This document shows positions 1 through 8,247 of a stretch of 29,131 nucleotides of DNA, one piece after another. The DNA lies in NCBI GenBank assembly GCA_025353305.1, contig JANXQX010000196.1, positions 1 through 29,131 on the forward strand, given 5' to 3'. The position numbers were made by a program, and so were the translations under genes. Numbering within the stretch: position 1 is the stretch's first letter; each line of letters begins with the position of its first letter. Origin of the DNA: Holophagaceae bacterium (GTDB taxonomy: Bacteria; Acidobacteriota; Holophagae; Holophagales; Holophagaceae). The notes beneath the pieces were generated by a model. It did no database searches and was not told the DNA's origin. It saw nothing but the letters and a program-made list of their open reading frames with translations.

Positions 1-1
1 C

Positions 2-2836
2 CAAACTGCGGGCGGTTCGAACAGGGTTCTGTTTGGGAGTGACGGCGGAATATTTGTTTCACCGGATGGTGGCCAGACTTGGGATGACAGGAAGAATCGA
101 GGGTTGAATTCCACACTCATATTTGCCTTGGCCGTGAATCCAAACGTGACCGGAAGCGCCTGGGTCGGGCTTCAGGACAATGGCACCCGGATTCGGCAGG
201 GAACCACAGGCACCTTCAACGCGTTGATCGGCGGCGATGGCTTTGGCGTGGGATGGGCCCAAGGTAGCGGAGTCTCCTTGGGGAGTTACGTTTTCAACCA
301 AATAAGCCGTTCCGCAACGAATCCACCGATTGATGCAGGGAATTTCTCGGATTTCGTAAATGGTTTGGGAGCGACCGGGAATAGTGATAATGGAACAAGC
401 TATTACTTTGTGACCCCAATCTATACCCCGCCGACAGGTGCAGACCCAAGCGGGCAGACCTTTTTCACTTATAGCAACTCAGGCACCGGGCCGAACAGTA
501 AATCCATTTTCCGCTCCAGTGCGACAAGTTGGACCACCATCGGTTCAGCTGGCGTGACTCCCGGGCTTTCTGCCACAACCTATGTGCGGTCGCTTCCCCA
601 TGCCCTTGGTGTCAGCCCGCTGGATTTGAACCGGATTGCAGCTGCGGGTAACGGCGGGAACATTCTGCTCACCACGAACGGCGGAACCAGTTGGACTGAG
701 GTTACAGTCTCTCCCCAGGTGGCTGGATGGAACAACTTCAACGCCAATGTGGTCTGGTTCAACAACAATATCCTATATGCCTGCTCGGAAGCTGTGGCGC
801 CGGGTTCCGTGCGAGTTGCCCGAAGCAGCACGGGTGGCACCACGTGGACCGCTTCGGGAACGGGGCTACCCGATGTGCCGGTAACTCGCCTTGCCGTGGA
901 TCCAACCGACGCCACCGGAAACTCCGTGTATGCGGGAACCTGGATCGGAATATACAAGACCACCAATGGAGGCGTCTCATGGGCACCCTACGGCCAGGGA
1001 CTTCCCCAGGTGCGCATCACGGACATATTCATGGCCCCAGATGGTTCATTCATGCGGGTGGGGACATATGGCCGTGGAGTATGGGAGATTGGTGGGAGCG
1101 CGACGCTGGGACCGACCATCACCACCCCGCCCGGAAACCAAACCGTGCTGGTGGGTCAAACAGCCACCTTCAACGTGGTTGCCACTGGGAGCGGCACACT
1201 CAGTTATCAATGGAAGAAAGGGATCACGAACGTTGGGACCAATTCTTCTTCGTATACAACTCCTGCGGCCGTCCTTGGTGACAACGGCAGCCAGTTTACA
1301 GTAGTGGTCACCGACACCACCGGGTCCACAACCAGCCCCAGCGCCACACTCACCGTCAATCCGGTCGCTACCGGTCCATTCATCATCACCCAACCTGCCC
1401 CCGTTACCGTCCTGGCGGGCCAGGCCGCGACCTTCACCGTGGTCGCCACCGGTACAGGCACACTCACGTATCAGTGGCGGAGGAATGCCGTCGTCATCCC
1501 CGGGGCGACTTCGGCCAGCTACACCACACCCCCCACTGTCGCAGGAGACACCGGGGTCCCATTCGTGGTCAACGTCACCGATGACACTGGTAGCACCCTC
1601 AGCAACTCAGGAATTCTGACCGTCACGCCCTGCGGTGTTGGGGGGACAAGCCAACTCCTGCTGAATCCTGGCTTCGAATCAGGAAGCAATGGCGCCTGGA
1701 TTACTGGCACCACCCATACGGGAAACTTAATTATTGACGCCAGCAATTCCCCCTCGCGCTCTCATACGGGTTCCTGGTACGCCTATCTCTGTGGGTATGG
1801 TGCCACCACCCATGAAACCATTTACCAGACGGTGAATGTTCCAGCGGGCGCATCGAGCGCCATTCTGAAATTCTGGTTGCATATTTTCACCGACGAAATC
1901 GGGGTGGTCGCCTTTGATACCCTCAATGTAAAAATCCAGAATGGGACTGCGGGCACACTCGCTTTGCTAGCTACTTATTCAAATGTTGATGCCACAAGTA
2001 ATTACGTTCAAAAAACATTCGACCTGACGGCTTATGCTGGACAGACGATTCGTGTCGCTTTTGAGGCGCAGGAGGATTCCAACACCCAAACTTCATTCCT
2101 CCTGGACGATTTCGAATTGAACGTCACCAGTGGTTCCTCCGCGACGATTCCTGTCATTACTACCCACCCAGGCCCCCAGAACGTGAGCCCTGGCCAACCG
2201 GCAAGTTTCAGCGTAGCGGCTACGGGTACGGCTCCGCTTTACTACCAGTGGCGCAAGGACGGTACGGTCATTCCGAGCGCCACCGGTTCCACCCTCGCAA
2301 TCGCCTCGGCCCAGGCGGGGGATGCAGGCGTTTACACAGGGCTGGTGAGCAATTGCGCCGGATACGTCACGAGCAACCCTGCGACCCTTACAGTGGCATC
2401 GGCGCAAGTGCCTCCGACCATCACCACACAACCACTGAGCCAGCCAGTCACGGCAGGCCAAAGCGCCAGCTTCACCGTGGTCGCCATGGGCTCGCCTACG
2501 CTGACCTACCAATGGCGGCGCAACTTGACGAACATCAGCAGCGCGACTAGCGCGACCTATTCGTTCACGGCAACCTATGCCGACAATGGTGCGCAATATT
2601 CCGTGGTCGTCAGCAACGGTGTGGGGAACCCCGCCACCAGTTCAAATGCAACCTTGACGGTCAATCCCAAGAGCGGCGACCTGAATGGCGATGGTCAGGC
2701 AAATGTGCTGGACATTGCCACGTTGATCGCGGCCTACTCTGGATCCGGCGTCCCCACAAGCAACCCGGCCGCTGATCTGGATGGCGATGGGGATTGCGAT
2801 GACGCAGACCTCGCCCTGTTGCTTGCTGCGTTCTAA
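2..2836 (+). CDS. Secreted BNR-repeat / Ig-like / dockerin-domain protein (5' end missing)
   Basis: The reading frame is open from base 2, so the gene starts outside the window; 944 residues are visible and the TTG at 104 is only an internal codon. In order: a beta-propeller part with Asp-box (BNR/sortilin-type) motifs such as SPDGGQTW, TTNGGTSW and TTNGGVSW (residues 1-365); two Ig-like domains (about 371-455 and 459-541) with the YQW core; a carbohydrate-binding or MAM-like beta-sandwich starting at NPGFESG (about 550-710); two more Ig-like domains (716-798 and 805-888); and a C-terminal dockerin-like module (893-944) with two calcium loops, DLNGDGQANVLD and DLDGDGDCDDAD. By family knowledge this is an extracellular protein that binds or degrades polymers and may be anchored through its dockerin. 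No catalytic residue can be assigned from this fragment. The next gene, a lipoprotein, follows after 9 bp and is likely co-transcribed. Confidence 0.85.
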   Translation, partial: QTAGGSNRVLFGSDGGIFVSPDGGQTWDDRKNRGLNSTLIFALAVNPNVTGSAWVGLQDNGTRIRQGTTGTFNALIGGDGFGVGWAQGSGVSLGSYVFNQISRSATNPPIDAGNFSDFVNGLGATGNSDNGTSYYFVTPIYTPPTGADPSGQTFFTYSNSGTGPNSKSIFRSSATSWTTIGSAGVTPGLSATTYVRSLPHALGVSPLDLNRIAAAGNGGNILLTTNGGTSWTEVTVSPQVAGWNNFNANVVWFNNNILYACSEAVAPGSVRVARSSTGGTTWTASGTGLPDVPVTRLAVDPTDATGNSVYAGTWIGIYKTTNGGVSWAPYGQGLPQVRITDIFMAPDGSFMRVGTYGRGVWEIGGSATLGPTITTPPGNQTVLVGQTATFNVVATGSGTLSYQWKKGITNVGTNSSSYTTPAAVLGDNGSQFTVVVTDTTGSTTSPSATLTVNPVATGPFIITQPAPVTVLAGQAATFTVVATGTGTLTYQWRRNAVVIPGATSASYTTPPTVAGDTGVPFVVNVTDDTGSTLSNSGILTVTPCGVGGTSQLLLNPGFESGSNGAWITGTTHTGNLIIDASNSPSRSHTGSWYAYLCGYGATTHETIYQTVNVPAGASSAILKFWLHIFTDEIGVVAFDTLNVKIQNGTAGTLALLATYSNVDATSNYVQKTFDLTAYAGQTIRVAFEAQEDSNTQTSFLLDDFELNVTSGSSATIPVITTHPGPQNVSPGQPASFSVAATGTAPLYYQWRKDGTVIPSATGSTLAIASAQAGDAGVYTGLVSNCAGYVTSNPATLTVASAQVPPTITTQPLSQPVTAGQSASFTVVAMGSPTLTYQWRRNLTNISSATSATYSFTATYADNGAQYSVVVSNGVGNPATSSNATLTVNPKSGDLNGDGQANVLDIATLIAAYSGSGVPTSNPAADLDGDGDCDDADLALLLAAF

Positions 2837-2845
2837 GGAGACCCC

Positions 2846-4126
2846 ATGCGATTCCCAACCCCAATCACAACCATCTGCATCTTCTCAATGGCACTATTCT
2901 TGGCTTGTGGTGGGGGTGGCGGTGGTGGAACACCAGTGCCAACTCCCCCACCGGCCCCCGTCATCAGCAGCTTTGCCGCGGCCCAGGGGACCATCGCCCA
3001 GGGTGCTGCAACCACTCTTACCGGAGTGTTCACCAACGGAACAGGCTCAATTAACAATGGTGTCGGAAGCGTGCAATCAGGCGTGGCTATTTCCACAGGA
3101 ACGCTCCAGGCCACCACCACCTTCGTACTTTCAGTGACCGGGAGCGGGGGCACCGCGAGTTTTTCCACGACCGTCACAGTCCTGCCGAGCCCTGTCATCA
3201 CCAGTTTTGCCGCAGCCCAAGCGACCATCGCTCAGGGTGCTGCAACCACGCTTACGGGAGTTTTCACCAACGGAGCAGGCTCAGTAAACAACGGTGTGGG
3301 AAACGTGCAATCAGGCGTGGCTATTTCTACAGGGACGCTCCAGAACACCACTACCTTTATCCTTTCAGTGACCGGGGGTGGGGGCACCGCAAGTTCCTCC
3401 ACGACCGTCACAGTCCTGCCGAGCCCGGTCATCACCAGTTTCGCTGCCGCTCAGGGGACCATTTCCCAGGGTGCTGCAACCACGCTTACGGGAGTTTTCA
3501 CCAACGGAACGGGCTCAATAAATAACGGCGTTGGAAATGTGCAATCAGGTGTGGCCGTTTCCACGGGAACGCTTCAAGCCACCACGACCTTCATTCTTTC
3601 CGTGGCCGGGACCGGGAGCACCGCGACCTCATCCGCTACCGTCTCCATCATTGCGAAGACTATTGCCGACACCTTGTCCTACACGGACCCGATCAGTAGT
3701 GGTTTCCGTCTTATCCGGAATGCGGGTCTCTCAACCCCATCCAAGCTCGTCCTGGATCTAGTTGGCCCGGCTGGCACAGGCCAAGGTGCCGCTTTCATCG
3801 TCAACGCAGACCAGTCCAAGGTCACTTGGTCGAACCCACCTTCCACAGGGACGTTTGTCCAGAATGTGGCCTTTATCCTGGGGGCGGGTACGCAGGCACT
3901 GGCAGCTAAAGTGACAGGTAATCAGTTGCAAGGCGCTGCGTTCCAGAAGCCCGGTGCTGCGGCGGTGAACTTGGCCCAGCCGCTCATGCGAATCAGCCTC
4001 GACCTGAAACCCAACATTCCTGTGAACACAACCGTGCCGATGTCATTCACCGCTGGCAATCAACTTCCCTCAATCGGTGGCCCGAGCAGCATAACTGTCG
4101 CGGTGGGTTCTCTCGTCGCGCAGTAA
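2846..4126 (+). CDS. Lipoprotein with three tandem 78-residue repeats
   Basis: This is a 426-residue protein. The start is supported by an AAGGAG Shine-Dalgarno just upstream. The N-terminus is a lipoprotein signal peptide ending in the lipobox LFLAC (Cys21), followed by a Gly run and a Pro-rich linker, so it is probably membrane-anchored and exposed. Three near-identical 78-residue repeats follow, each opening with PVI(S/T)SFAAAQ and containing LTGVFTNG; they look like Ig-like beta-sandwich units. The last 155 residues (from about 3659) form a different, beta-rich domain with strands such as KLVLDLVGP and RISLDLKP. I cannot name the family. It lies 9 bp after a dockerin-bearing gene, so a partner role such as a cohesin-like C-terminal domain is possible but unproven. 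Confidence 0.8.
   Translation: MRFPTPITTICIFSMALFLACGGGGGGGTPVPTPPPAPVISSFAAAQGTIAQGAATTLTGVFTNGTGSINNGVGSVQSGVAISTGTLQATTTFVLSVTGSGGTASFSTTVTVLPSPVITSFAAAQATIAQGAATTLTGVFTNGAGSVNNGVGNVQSGVAISTGTLQNTTTFILSVTGGGGTASSSTTVTVLPSPVITSFAAAQGTISQGAATTLTGVFTNGTGSINNGVGNVQSGVAVSTGTLQATTTFILSVAGTGSTATSSATVSIIAKTIADTLSYTDPISSGFRLIRNAGLSTPSKLVLDLVGPAGTGQGAAFIVNADQSKVTWSNPPSTGTFVQNVAFILGAGTQALAAKVTGNQLQGAAFQKPGAAAVNLAQPLMRISLDLKPNIPVNTTVPMSFTAGNQLPSIGGPSSITVAVGSLVAQ
2957..3658 (+). repeat. Three in-frame tandem repeats of 234 bp
   Basis: Units run 2957-3190, 3191-3424 and 3425-3658, exactly 234 bp (78 codons) each. Identity is high at the nucleotide level; for example the stretch encoding QGAATTLTGVFTNG is nearly unchanged in all three. 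This indicates recent duplication inside the lipoprotein gene, and copy number could vary between strains. Confidence 0.9.
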
Positions 4127-4229
4127 CACATTGCAGGCTATGCCAACGCCTCGCTTAAGGTTTCCCGATCACTCCGGGATAGGATTCCCCTCTCCCCCAT
4201 CGGTTAAATTCCATGCAGTCACATTTGGG

Positions 4230-4264
4230 CCGATTGGAAATCGGAAATCAGCATTCGAAAATGC
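4230..4264. promoter_or_regulatory. Two adjacent short hairpins upstream of purC
   Basis: Two perfect inverted repeats sit in the 150-bp purC leader. The first is CCGATT-GGA-AATCGG at 4230-4244 and the second is GCATT-CGAA-AATGC at 4251-4264, ending 12 bp before the purC ATG. There is no strong Shine-Dalgarno between them and the start. They could be an operator or an RNA structure that masks the ribosome-binding region. No known purine riboswitch consensus is recognised. Confidence 0.3.
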
Positions 4265-4276
4265 GATGATGTTTCC

Positions 4277-5158
4277 ATGGACGCCCTGCTTGCCACCGAT
4301 CTCCCCTTTCCTGTCTTCCGGCGCGGCAAGGTCCGTGATGTCTACGACCTTGGCGAACAGCTGCTCATTGTGGCCACGGACCGGATTTCGGCTTTCGATT
4401 GTGTGATGCCCCAGGGCATTCCGGACAAGGGCCACATTCTTACGGCGGTCGCCAATTACTGGTTTGGCGCCACGGCGGATCTGATTCCCAACCATCTCAT
4501 CGCCACCAGGGTTGAGGACTATCCCGCAGCGTTGCAGCCCCACGCCGAATTGCTGCGAGGCCGTTCCATCCTGGTGAAAAAGACCAACCCGTTGCCCGTG
4601 GAATGCGTCGTGCGGGGCTTCCTGGCAGGCTCGGGATGGAAGGAATATCAGGCTTCGCAATCCGTTTGCGGCATCCCGCTGCCGCCCCACCTGCCCATGG
4701 CATCGAAGCTGCCGGATCCGATCTTCACGCCCGCCACGAAAGCCGACACCGGCCACGACGAGAACATCTCCTTCGAACAGTTCCAGGATCTGCTGGGGGA
4801 CGATCTGGCCAGGCGTCTGAGGTCTCTGAGCCTGCGGCTGTATCGCCGGGGCAGTGAAATAGCATTGAACCAGGGCATCTTGCTGGCGGACACGAAATTC
4901 GAATTCGGTGTGGTTGATGACGAAGTGCTGCTCATAGACGAAGCCCTGACACCGGATTCCAGCCGTTATTGGCCCGCGGATGGATGGCGCCCCGGTGCCC
5001 AGCCACCCAGCCTGGACAAGCAGTTCCTGCGGGACTACCTGGAGCGGCTGCCGGCCTGGAACAAGCAACCTCCAGCACCGGATCTGCCGTCCAACATCAT
5101 CGAAGGTATTCGTTCCCGCTACATGGATCTGGCCACCCGATTCGGGGTTGAAATCTGA
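4277..5158 (+). CDS. purC: Phosphoribosylaminoimidazole-succinocarboxamide (SAICAR) synthase
   Basis: PurC (EC 6.3.2.6) joins CAIR with aspartate using ATP in de novo purine synthesis in the cytoplasm. The 293-residue protein has the family signatures in order: GKVRDVYDL (residues 17-25), TDRISAFD (34-41), the KTNPLPVECVVRG segment, GSGWKEY, and the C-terminal DEALTPDSSRYW motif. Its length fits the longer, yeast-like PurC subgroup better than the roughly 240-residue E. coli form. The ATG at 4277 gives the expected N-terminus although its Shine-Dalgarno is weak. The gene stands alone rather than in a pur operon, and its end is only 8 bp from the convergent M16-like gene. Two small hairpins lie directly upstream. 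Confidence 0.95.
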   Translation: MDALLATDLPFPVFRRGKVRDVYDLGEQLLIVATDRISAFDCVMPQGIPDKGHILTAVANYWFGATADLIPNHLIATRVEDYPAALQPHAELLRGRSILVKKTNPLPVECVVRGFLAGSGWKEYQASQSVCGIPLPPHLPMASKLPDPIFTPATKADTGHDENISFEQFQDLLGDDLARRLRSLSLRLYRRGSEIALNQGILLADTKFEFGVVDDEVLLIDEALTPDSSRYWPADGWRPGAQPPSLDKQFLRDYLERLPAWNKQPPAPDLPSNIIEGIRSRYMDLATRFGVEI

Positions 5159-5166
5159 ATTGCGGC

Positions 5167-6462
5167 CTAATTGGTTTTCGGCAAGGGCGGTTGATTGCTG
5201 CTGAACACAAGTACCCGCGCGGAATCGAGATCCAGCCATGATTGCATGGTTGCATTGAAGGTGCCCAGATCAACGGCCTGGATTTCCTGCTCAGATGGTT
5301 GTGGGCCGAGCAGGGTTGCTTTCGCGGCGAAGGAAAGCTGTTCTTGGGGATGCAGCGCCATGGCCCGTCGGCGCGCGATCCAAAGGGCCTTCCCCTGCAC
5401 CAGGTCCTCGGCCTTCAATCCTGATTTTTTTAACGCTAGCAGGGCTTCTCGCAGGGATTCTTCAGAACCTTCCGCGGTGAGGACCAAGGACCTCCATCCC
5501 CCGGCTCCAAGGTGAATGAGACAGCGATCCGGCCCAAGGGATCGGGGCAGCCATTGGCTCAACAGTTCCTGCGCAGGGCGTTGCTTCTCCGCCGGGGCAT
5601 GGAAGGGCAAGGCGATGATCGTTTCCGCATGATCTGAAGCCACATTCATCGGGGGGCGAACCAAGGCATTGGCCGAGGACTTCGGGACCAGGGTGGCCTC
5701 CTTTTCATTGCCTTCAATCCATGTGCCGAAATTCAGTTGAGCAAGCTGCCGCGCCTGAGACAGATTCAGATCGCCCGATATGGCGAGAACTGCGCGCCCC
5801 GGTCGAAGGGTCGCCCTGATGGCCCGCTGGAGATCTTCAAGGTAGACCTGACCCAGGCTTTTTTCCGTGACGGGTTCCAGAGCCAAATCTGGCCTTTCGA
5901 GCAGGTGCAGGAAATTGCTTCTCGCAGTCTCTTGGCTTCCCCGTTCATGGAGTTCGTGGAGCAGCCGGAGCCTCAGAGCATCCAGATCACCGCCTTGTGG
6001 AATTGGACGTGTGACCGCGTCCGCTAACAGCGCGAAAGCCGATTCGGCTTCTGGACTTCCGCCCGAGAGATTCCACACTGGCCCATCCGTTTCACCCGAA
6101 AGCCGCAACCTGAGGCCTCGTTCTTCCACAGCGCGGCTGAACGCTCCCCTGCTGCGGTTGCCAACGGAACAGAGGTCGAGCATGCCTAGCGCCAGGGGTT
6201 CAAGGGGAGTTTGGCCTTTGGGTTTTGCGCTTTGCGGATTTCCCACCATCTCCAGGCCCTTGGCCCCAGGACCTGGCGGTGTTTCATTGATCTCCAGGGA
6301 CCCCCATAGGGCTCTCAGTTGAATGCGGATCAAGGGATGCTGGTGATTCTCCAGCAGCAGCACCCGCAACCCATTCTGCAACCGGAAGGATTGAATACGC
6401 CCTCCCGTTGACTGGGCGACCAGCGGCAGCGCTATCAGGAAAGCCGCCATGAAATGTTTCAC
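5167..6462 (-). CDS. M16-family (insulinase-like) protein, zinc motif absent
   Basis: This is a 431-residue secreted or periplasmic M16 homologue. The start is GTG at 6462: AAGGAG lies about 6 nt upstream and the codon overlaps the preceding gene's stop (GTGA), which indicates translational coupling. An N-terminal signal peptide (MAAFLIALPLVAQS) is followed by the typical opening RLQNGLRVLLLENHQHPLI. Further on is the M16 hallmark strand VYLEDLQRAIRA...PGRAVLAISGDL. The HxxEH zinc-binding and catalytic motif expected after the first strand is missing; that segment is Gly/Pro-rich. It is therefore probably the non-catalytic member of a heterodimer, as known for several M16B pairs. Its partner is the upstream gene. 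Confidence 0.8.
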   Translation of the reverse strand: MKHFMAAFLIALPLVAQSTGGRIQSFRLQNGLRVLLLENHQHPLIRIQLRALWGSLEINETPPGPGAKGLEMVGNPQSAKPKGQTPLEPLALGMLDLCSVGNRSRGAFSRAVEERGLRLRLSGETDGPVWNLSGGSPEAESAFALLADAVTRPIPQGGDLDALRLRLLHELHERGSQETARSNFLHLLERPDLALEPVTEKSLGQVYLEDLQRAIRATLRPGRAVLAISGDLNLSQARQLAQLNFGTWIEGNEKEATLVPKSSANALVRPPMNVASDHAETIIALPFHAPAEKQRPAQELLSQWLPRSLGPDRCLIHLGAGGWRSLVLTAEGSEESLREALLALKKSGLKAEDLVQGKALWIARRRAMALHPQEQLSFAAKATLLGPQPSEQEIQAVDLGTFNATMQSWLDLDSARVLVFSSNQPPLPKTN

Positions 6463-8111
6463 GGGGTCTCCTTGGATTTCGAATCCTTGACCGATGGATC
6501 CAGGAGCTTCAGCGTTGCCGATCGTTGATCCCGGGGAAGCATTTGTATTTGCCTCAGACCCTCTTGCACCAGGATTTCAGCTCTGGCGGGCTCCACACCT
6601 TTGCGCAGCGCCAGAGCCCGCAGGGCCTGCGCCAATTTATGGTCCAAAGGATCATCGCTCAGACTGCGGTCTGGCTCGACGATCCCGATCACCGCGCGAT
6701 CCATGGTCAGGTGGAGGCGCGTCACTCTTTGGATTTCCTCAGGCCGCATCTGTTGGAGGCGCTTCGCTGGAATGAAGGCCTGGCGCCAATCCCCAAGGAC
6801 CGCCCAACCGGCGCCTAGGATTGCCGCCAAGTTTGCGGGGTCTTCTTCGGCGGACAGGTATTGGAGTTCGGTCTGGAGCAAGACTTTCTGAAATTCATCT
6901 CCTGGAACCATTTCTTCCATGAGCCTGAGTACTTCTCCGCGGAGGGCCATCTCCAGCTCTGCAAGGCTGTGGCCTTCCTCGGGTTCTGCGGTGATGAGTA
7001 AAAGATTCAAGGCTCTTGCGCCAGGGACACCGAGTTCAGCCTTCACACTTCGGGCCATGCCGTGGTCCACAAGGCTTTGGAGCCTCCCGCTGGACCCCTG
7101 GCCGAGCACTCTGGCGACCAAGGCCAAGGCGAGTGTATCCATGGCGGAAGCGGGGGGAACGCGCCAGCCCATGTAGAGGCGTGGATAGGCCACTCGGGAG
7201 ACTTGCAATCGCAAGGTGAACATTGAAGGACTGGAACTCGATGCGAAGGATTCGGCTTCAGGACTGCCCACCAATTGGCCGAAACTTGACTCCAGAACGG
7301 GCACGATGGCTTCAGCGGAGACATCGCCCACCGCTACCAGCAACAGGCGTTCGGGAGCAAACATTCTTGCCCCGAGAACCTTGGCATCAGCCCGGGTGAG
7401 GCCTGCGATGGCACCAGGATTCTCATCCATGGCTGAAGCGTACGGTTGGCCCACGAAGGCACTTCCGAGCAATGGTGAAAGGCCGGGATCGGTCATGGCG
7501 GACCTACGCAGGTCTTCCAGCCAGTGCTCCCGTTCCAATGGGAAGCGAAATAGGTTCATCTGGCTCAGAAGCCTGGCTTCGAGTCGTGCCCAGGGCTCCA
7601 GCTGGTTTGCTGGAAGATCAAAAGAAGCAGAAATGAAATCAGCGTTTGTGTGGCAGATTCGGGCTGTCACACCAAGCTGCTCCAGGAAATCCAGCGAAGT
7701 GGTATCTCCGAACTCAGTTTTCAACCGTGCCATGGCCTGGGCATGCAGAGCGGCCACCTCAGGGGGCGGAGCTCCGGGCTCGAGGCGTGATCGCTGGAGC
7801 ATTTCCCGCTGCATGGATTCGTAAAGGGCTTCTTCCTCATGCACGATCGCCCCGGTTCTACTGGAGAAATCAGCGGGAGTGCAACGCCCGAAAAGGCTGC
7901 GCGCGAGCACTTCCACGGCGGATGGCGGCAGCCCTCCTGAATCGCTGCGCCCGCCCCTCGCGAATAGCACAGCATGGACCATGCCGCTGCTGGGGCGCTC
8001 TACCACAAGCACGCGCATGCCGTTGGAAAGCCTCCGCTCGGTGGTTTCCGGCCCTTGGGCCGGGAGTGCTGCGGCGATGGCAGTGGCTAGGATCCAGCAG
8101 AAAAGTCTCAC
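6459..8111 (-). CDS. M16-family (insulinase-like) protein, zinc motif absent
   Basis: This 550-residue protein starts at GTG 8111 with a signal peptide (RLFCWILATAIAAALPAQG). The opening RRLSNGMRVLVVERPSSG and the later VGDVSAEAIVPVLESSFG are characteristic M16 beta-strands, and the length fits a two-domain M16B subunit with an extra C-terminal region. Where active enzymes have HxxEH, this protein reads GGLPPSAVEVLARSLFG, with no His pair. It ends in a 4-bp overlap with the second M16-like gene, so the two are co-expressed and probably associate. Both members lack the metal motif, which is unusual; a chaperone-like, binding or scaffold role is possible. The natural substrate cannot be inferred. 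Confidence 0.8.
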   Translation of the reverse strand: MRLFCWILATAIAAALPAQGPETTERRLSNGMRVLVVERPSSGMVHAVLFARGGRSDSGGLPPSAVEVLARSLFGRCTPADFSSRTGAIVHEEEALYESMQREMLQRSRLEPGAPPPEVAALHAQAMARLKTEFGDTTSLDFLEQLGVTARICHTNADFISASFDLPANQLEPWARLEARLLSQMNLFRFPLEREHWLEDLRRSAMTDPGLSPLLGSAFVGQPYASAMDENPGAIAGLTRADAKVLGARMFAPERLLLVAVGDVSAEAIVPVLESSFGQLVGSPEAESFASSSSPSMFTLRLQVSRVAYPRLYMGWRVPPASAMDTLALALVARVLGQGSSGRLQSLVDHGMARSVKAELGVPGARALNLLLITAEPEEGHSLAELEMALRGEVLRLMEEMVPGDEFQKVLLQTELQYLSAEEDPANLAAILGAGWAVLGDWRQAFIPAKRLQQMRPEEIQRVTRLHLTMDRAVIGIVEPDRSLSDDPLDHKLAQALRALALRKGVEPARAEILVQEGLRQIQMLPRDQRSATLKLLDPSVKDSKSKETP

Positions 8112-8122
8112 CCACCAAGCTT

Positions 8123-8175
8123 AGCGACCGTTGCGAAATAACCAGCGCTTTTCTGGTTAGTTCGTTACGGTCGCT
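8123..8175. repeat. Long imperfect palindrome resembling transposon terminal repeats
   Basis: The outer arms AGCGACCGT (8123-8131) and ACGGTCGCT (8167-8175) are perfectly complementary. The inner arms AACCAG (8139-8144) and CTGGTT (8152-8157) also pair, giving a stem of about 23 bp with a few mismatches. There is no U-tract, so a simple terminator is unlikely. The arm CCGTTGCGAAATAACC closely matches CCGTAGCAAAATAACC in the 28709-28759 palindrome, and a weaker related copy lies at about 8189-8210. It may be a MITE-like or REP-like element between the DUF4097 gene and the M16-like genes. Confidence 0.55.
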
Positions 8176-8247
8176 TATGCCGTTCTTGCCGTTGGAACGA
8201 ATAACTAATTATTGAAAGACGGCTTAGCGGAGGATGGATCTGCCGGC

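Noticed and set aside
2957..3658. CRISPR array
   Set aside because: The repeats are 234 bp, contiguous, in frame and coding, with no spacers.
4169..5239. 356-residue frame antisense to purC
   Set aside because: It covers purC on the opposite strand, shows no family motif, and arises from the codon bias of the GC-rich sense gene.
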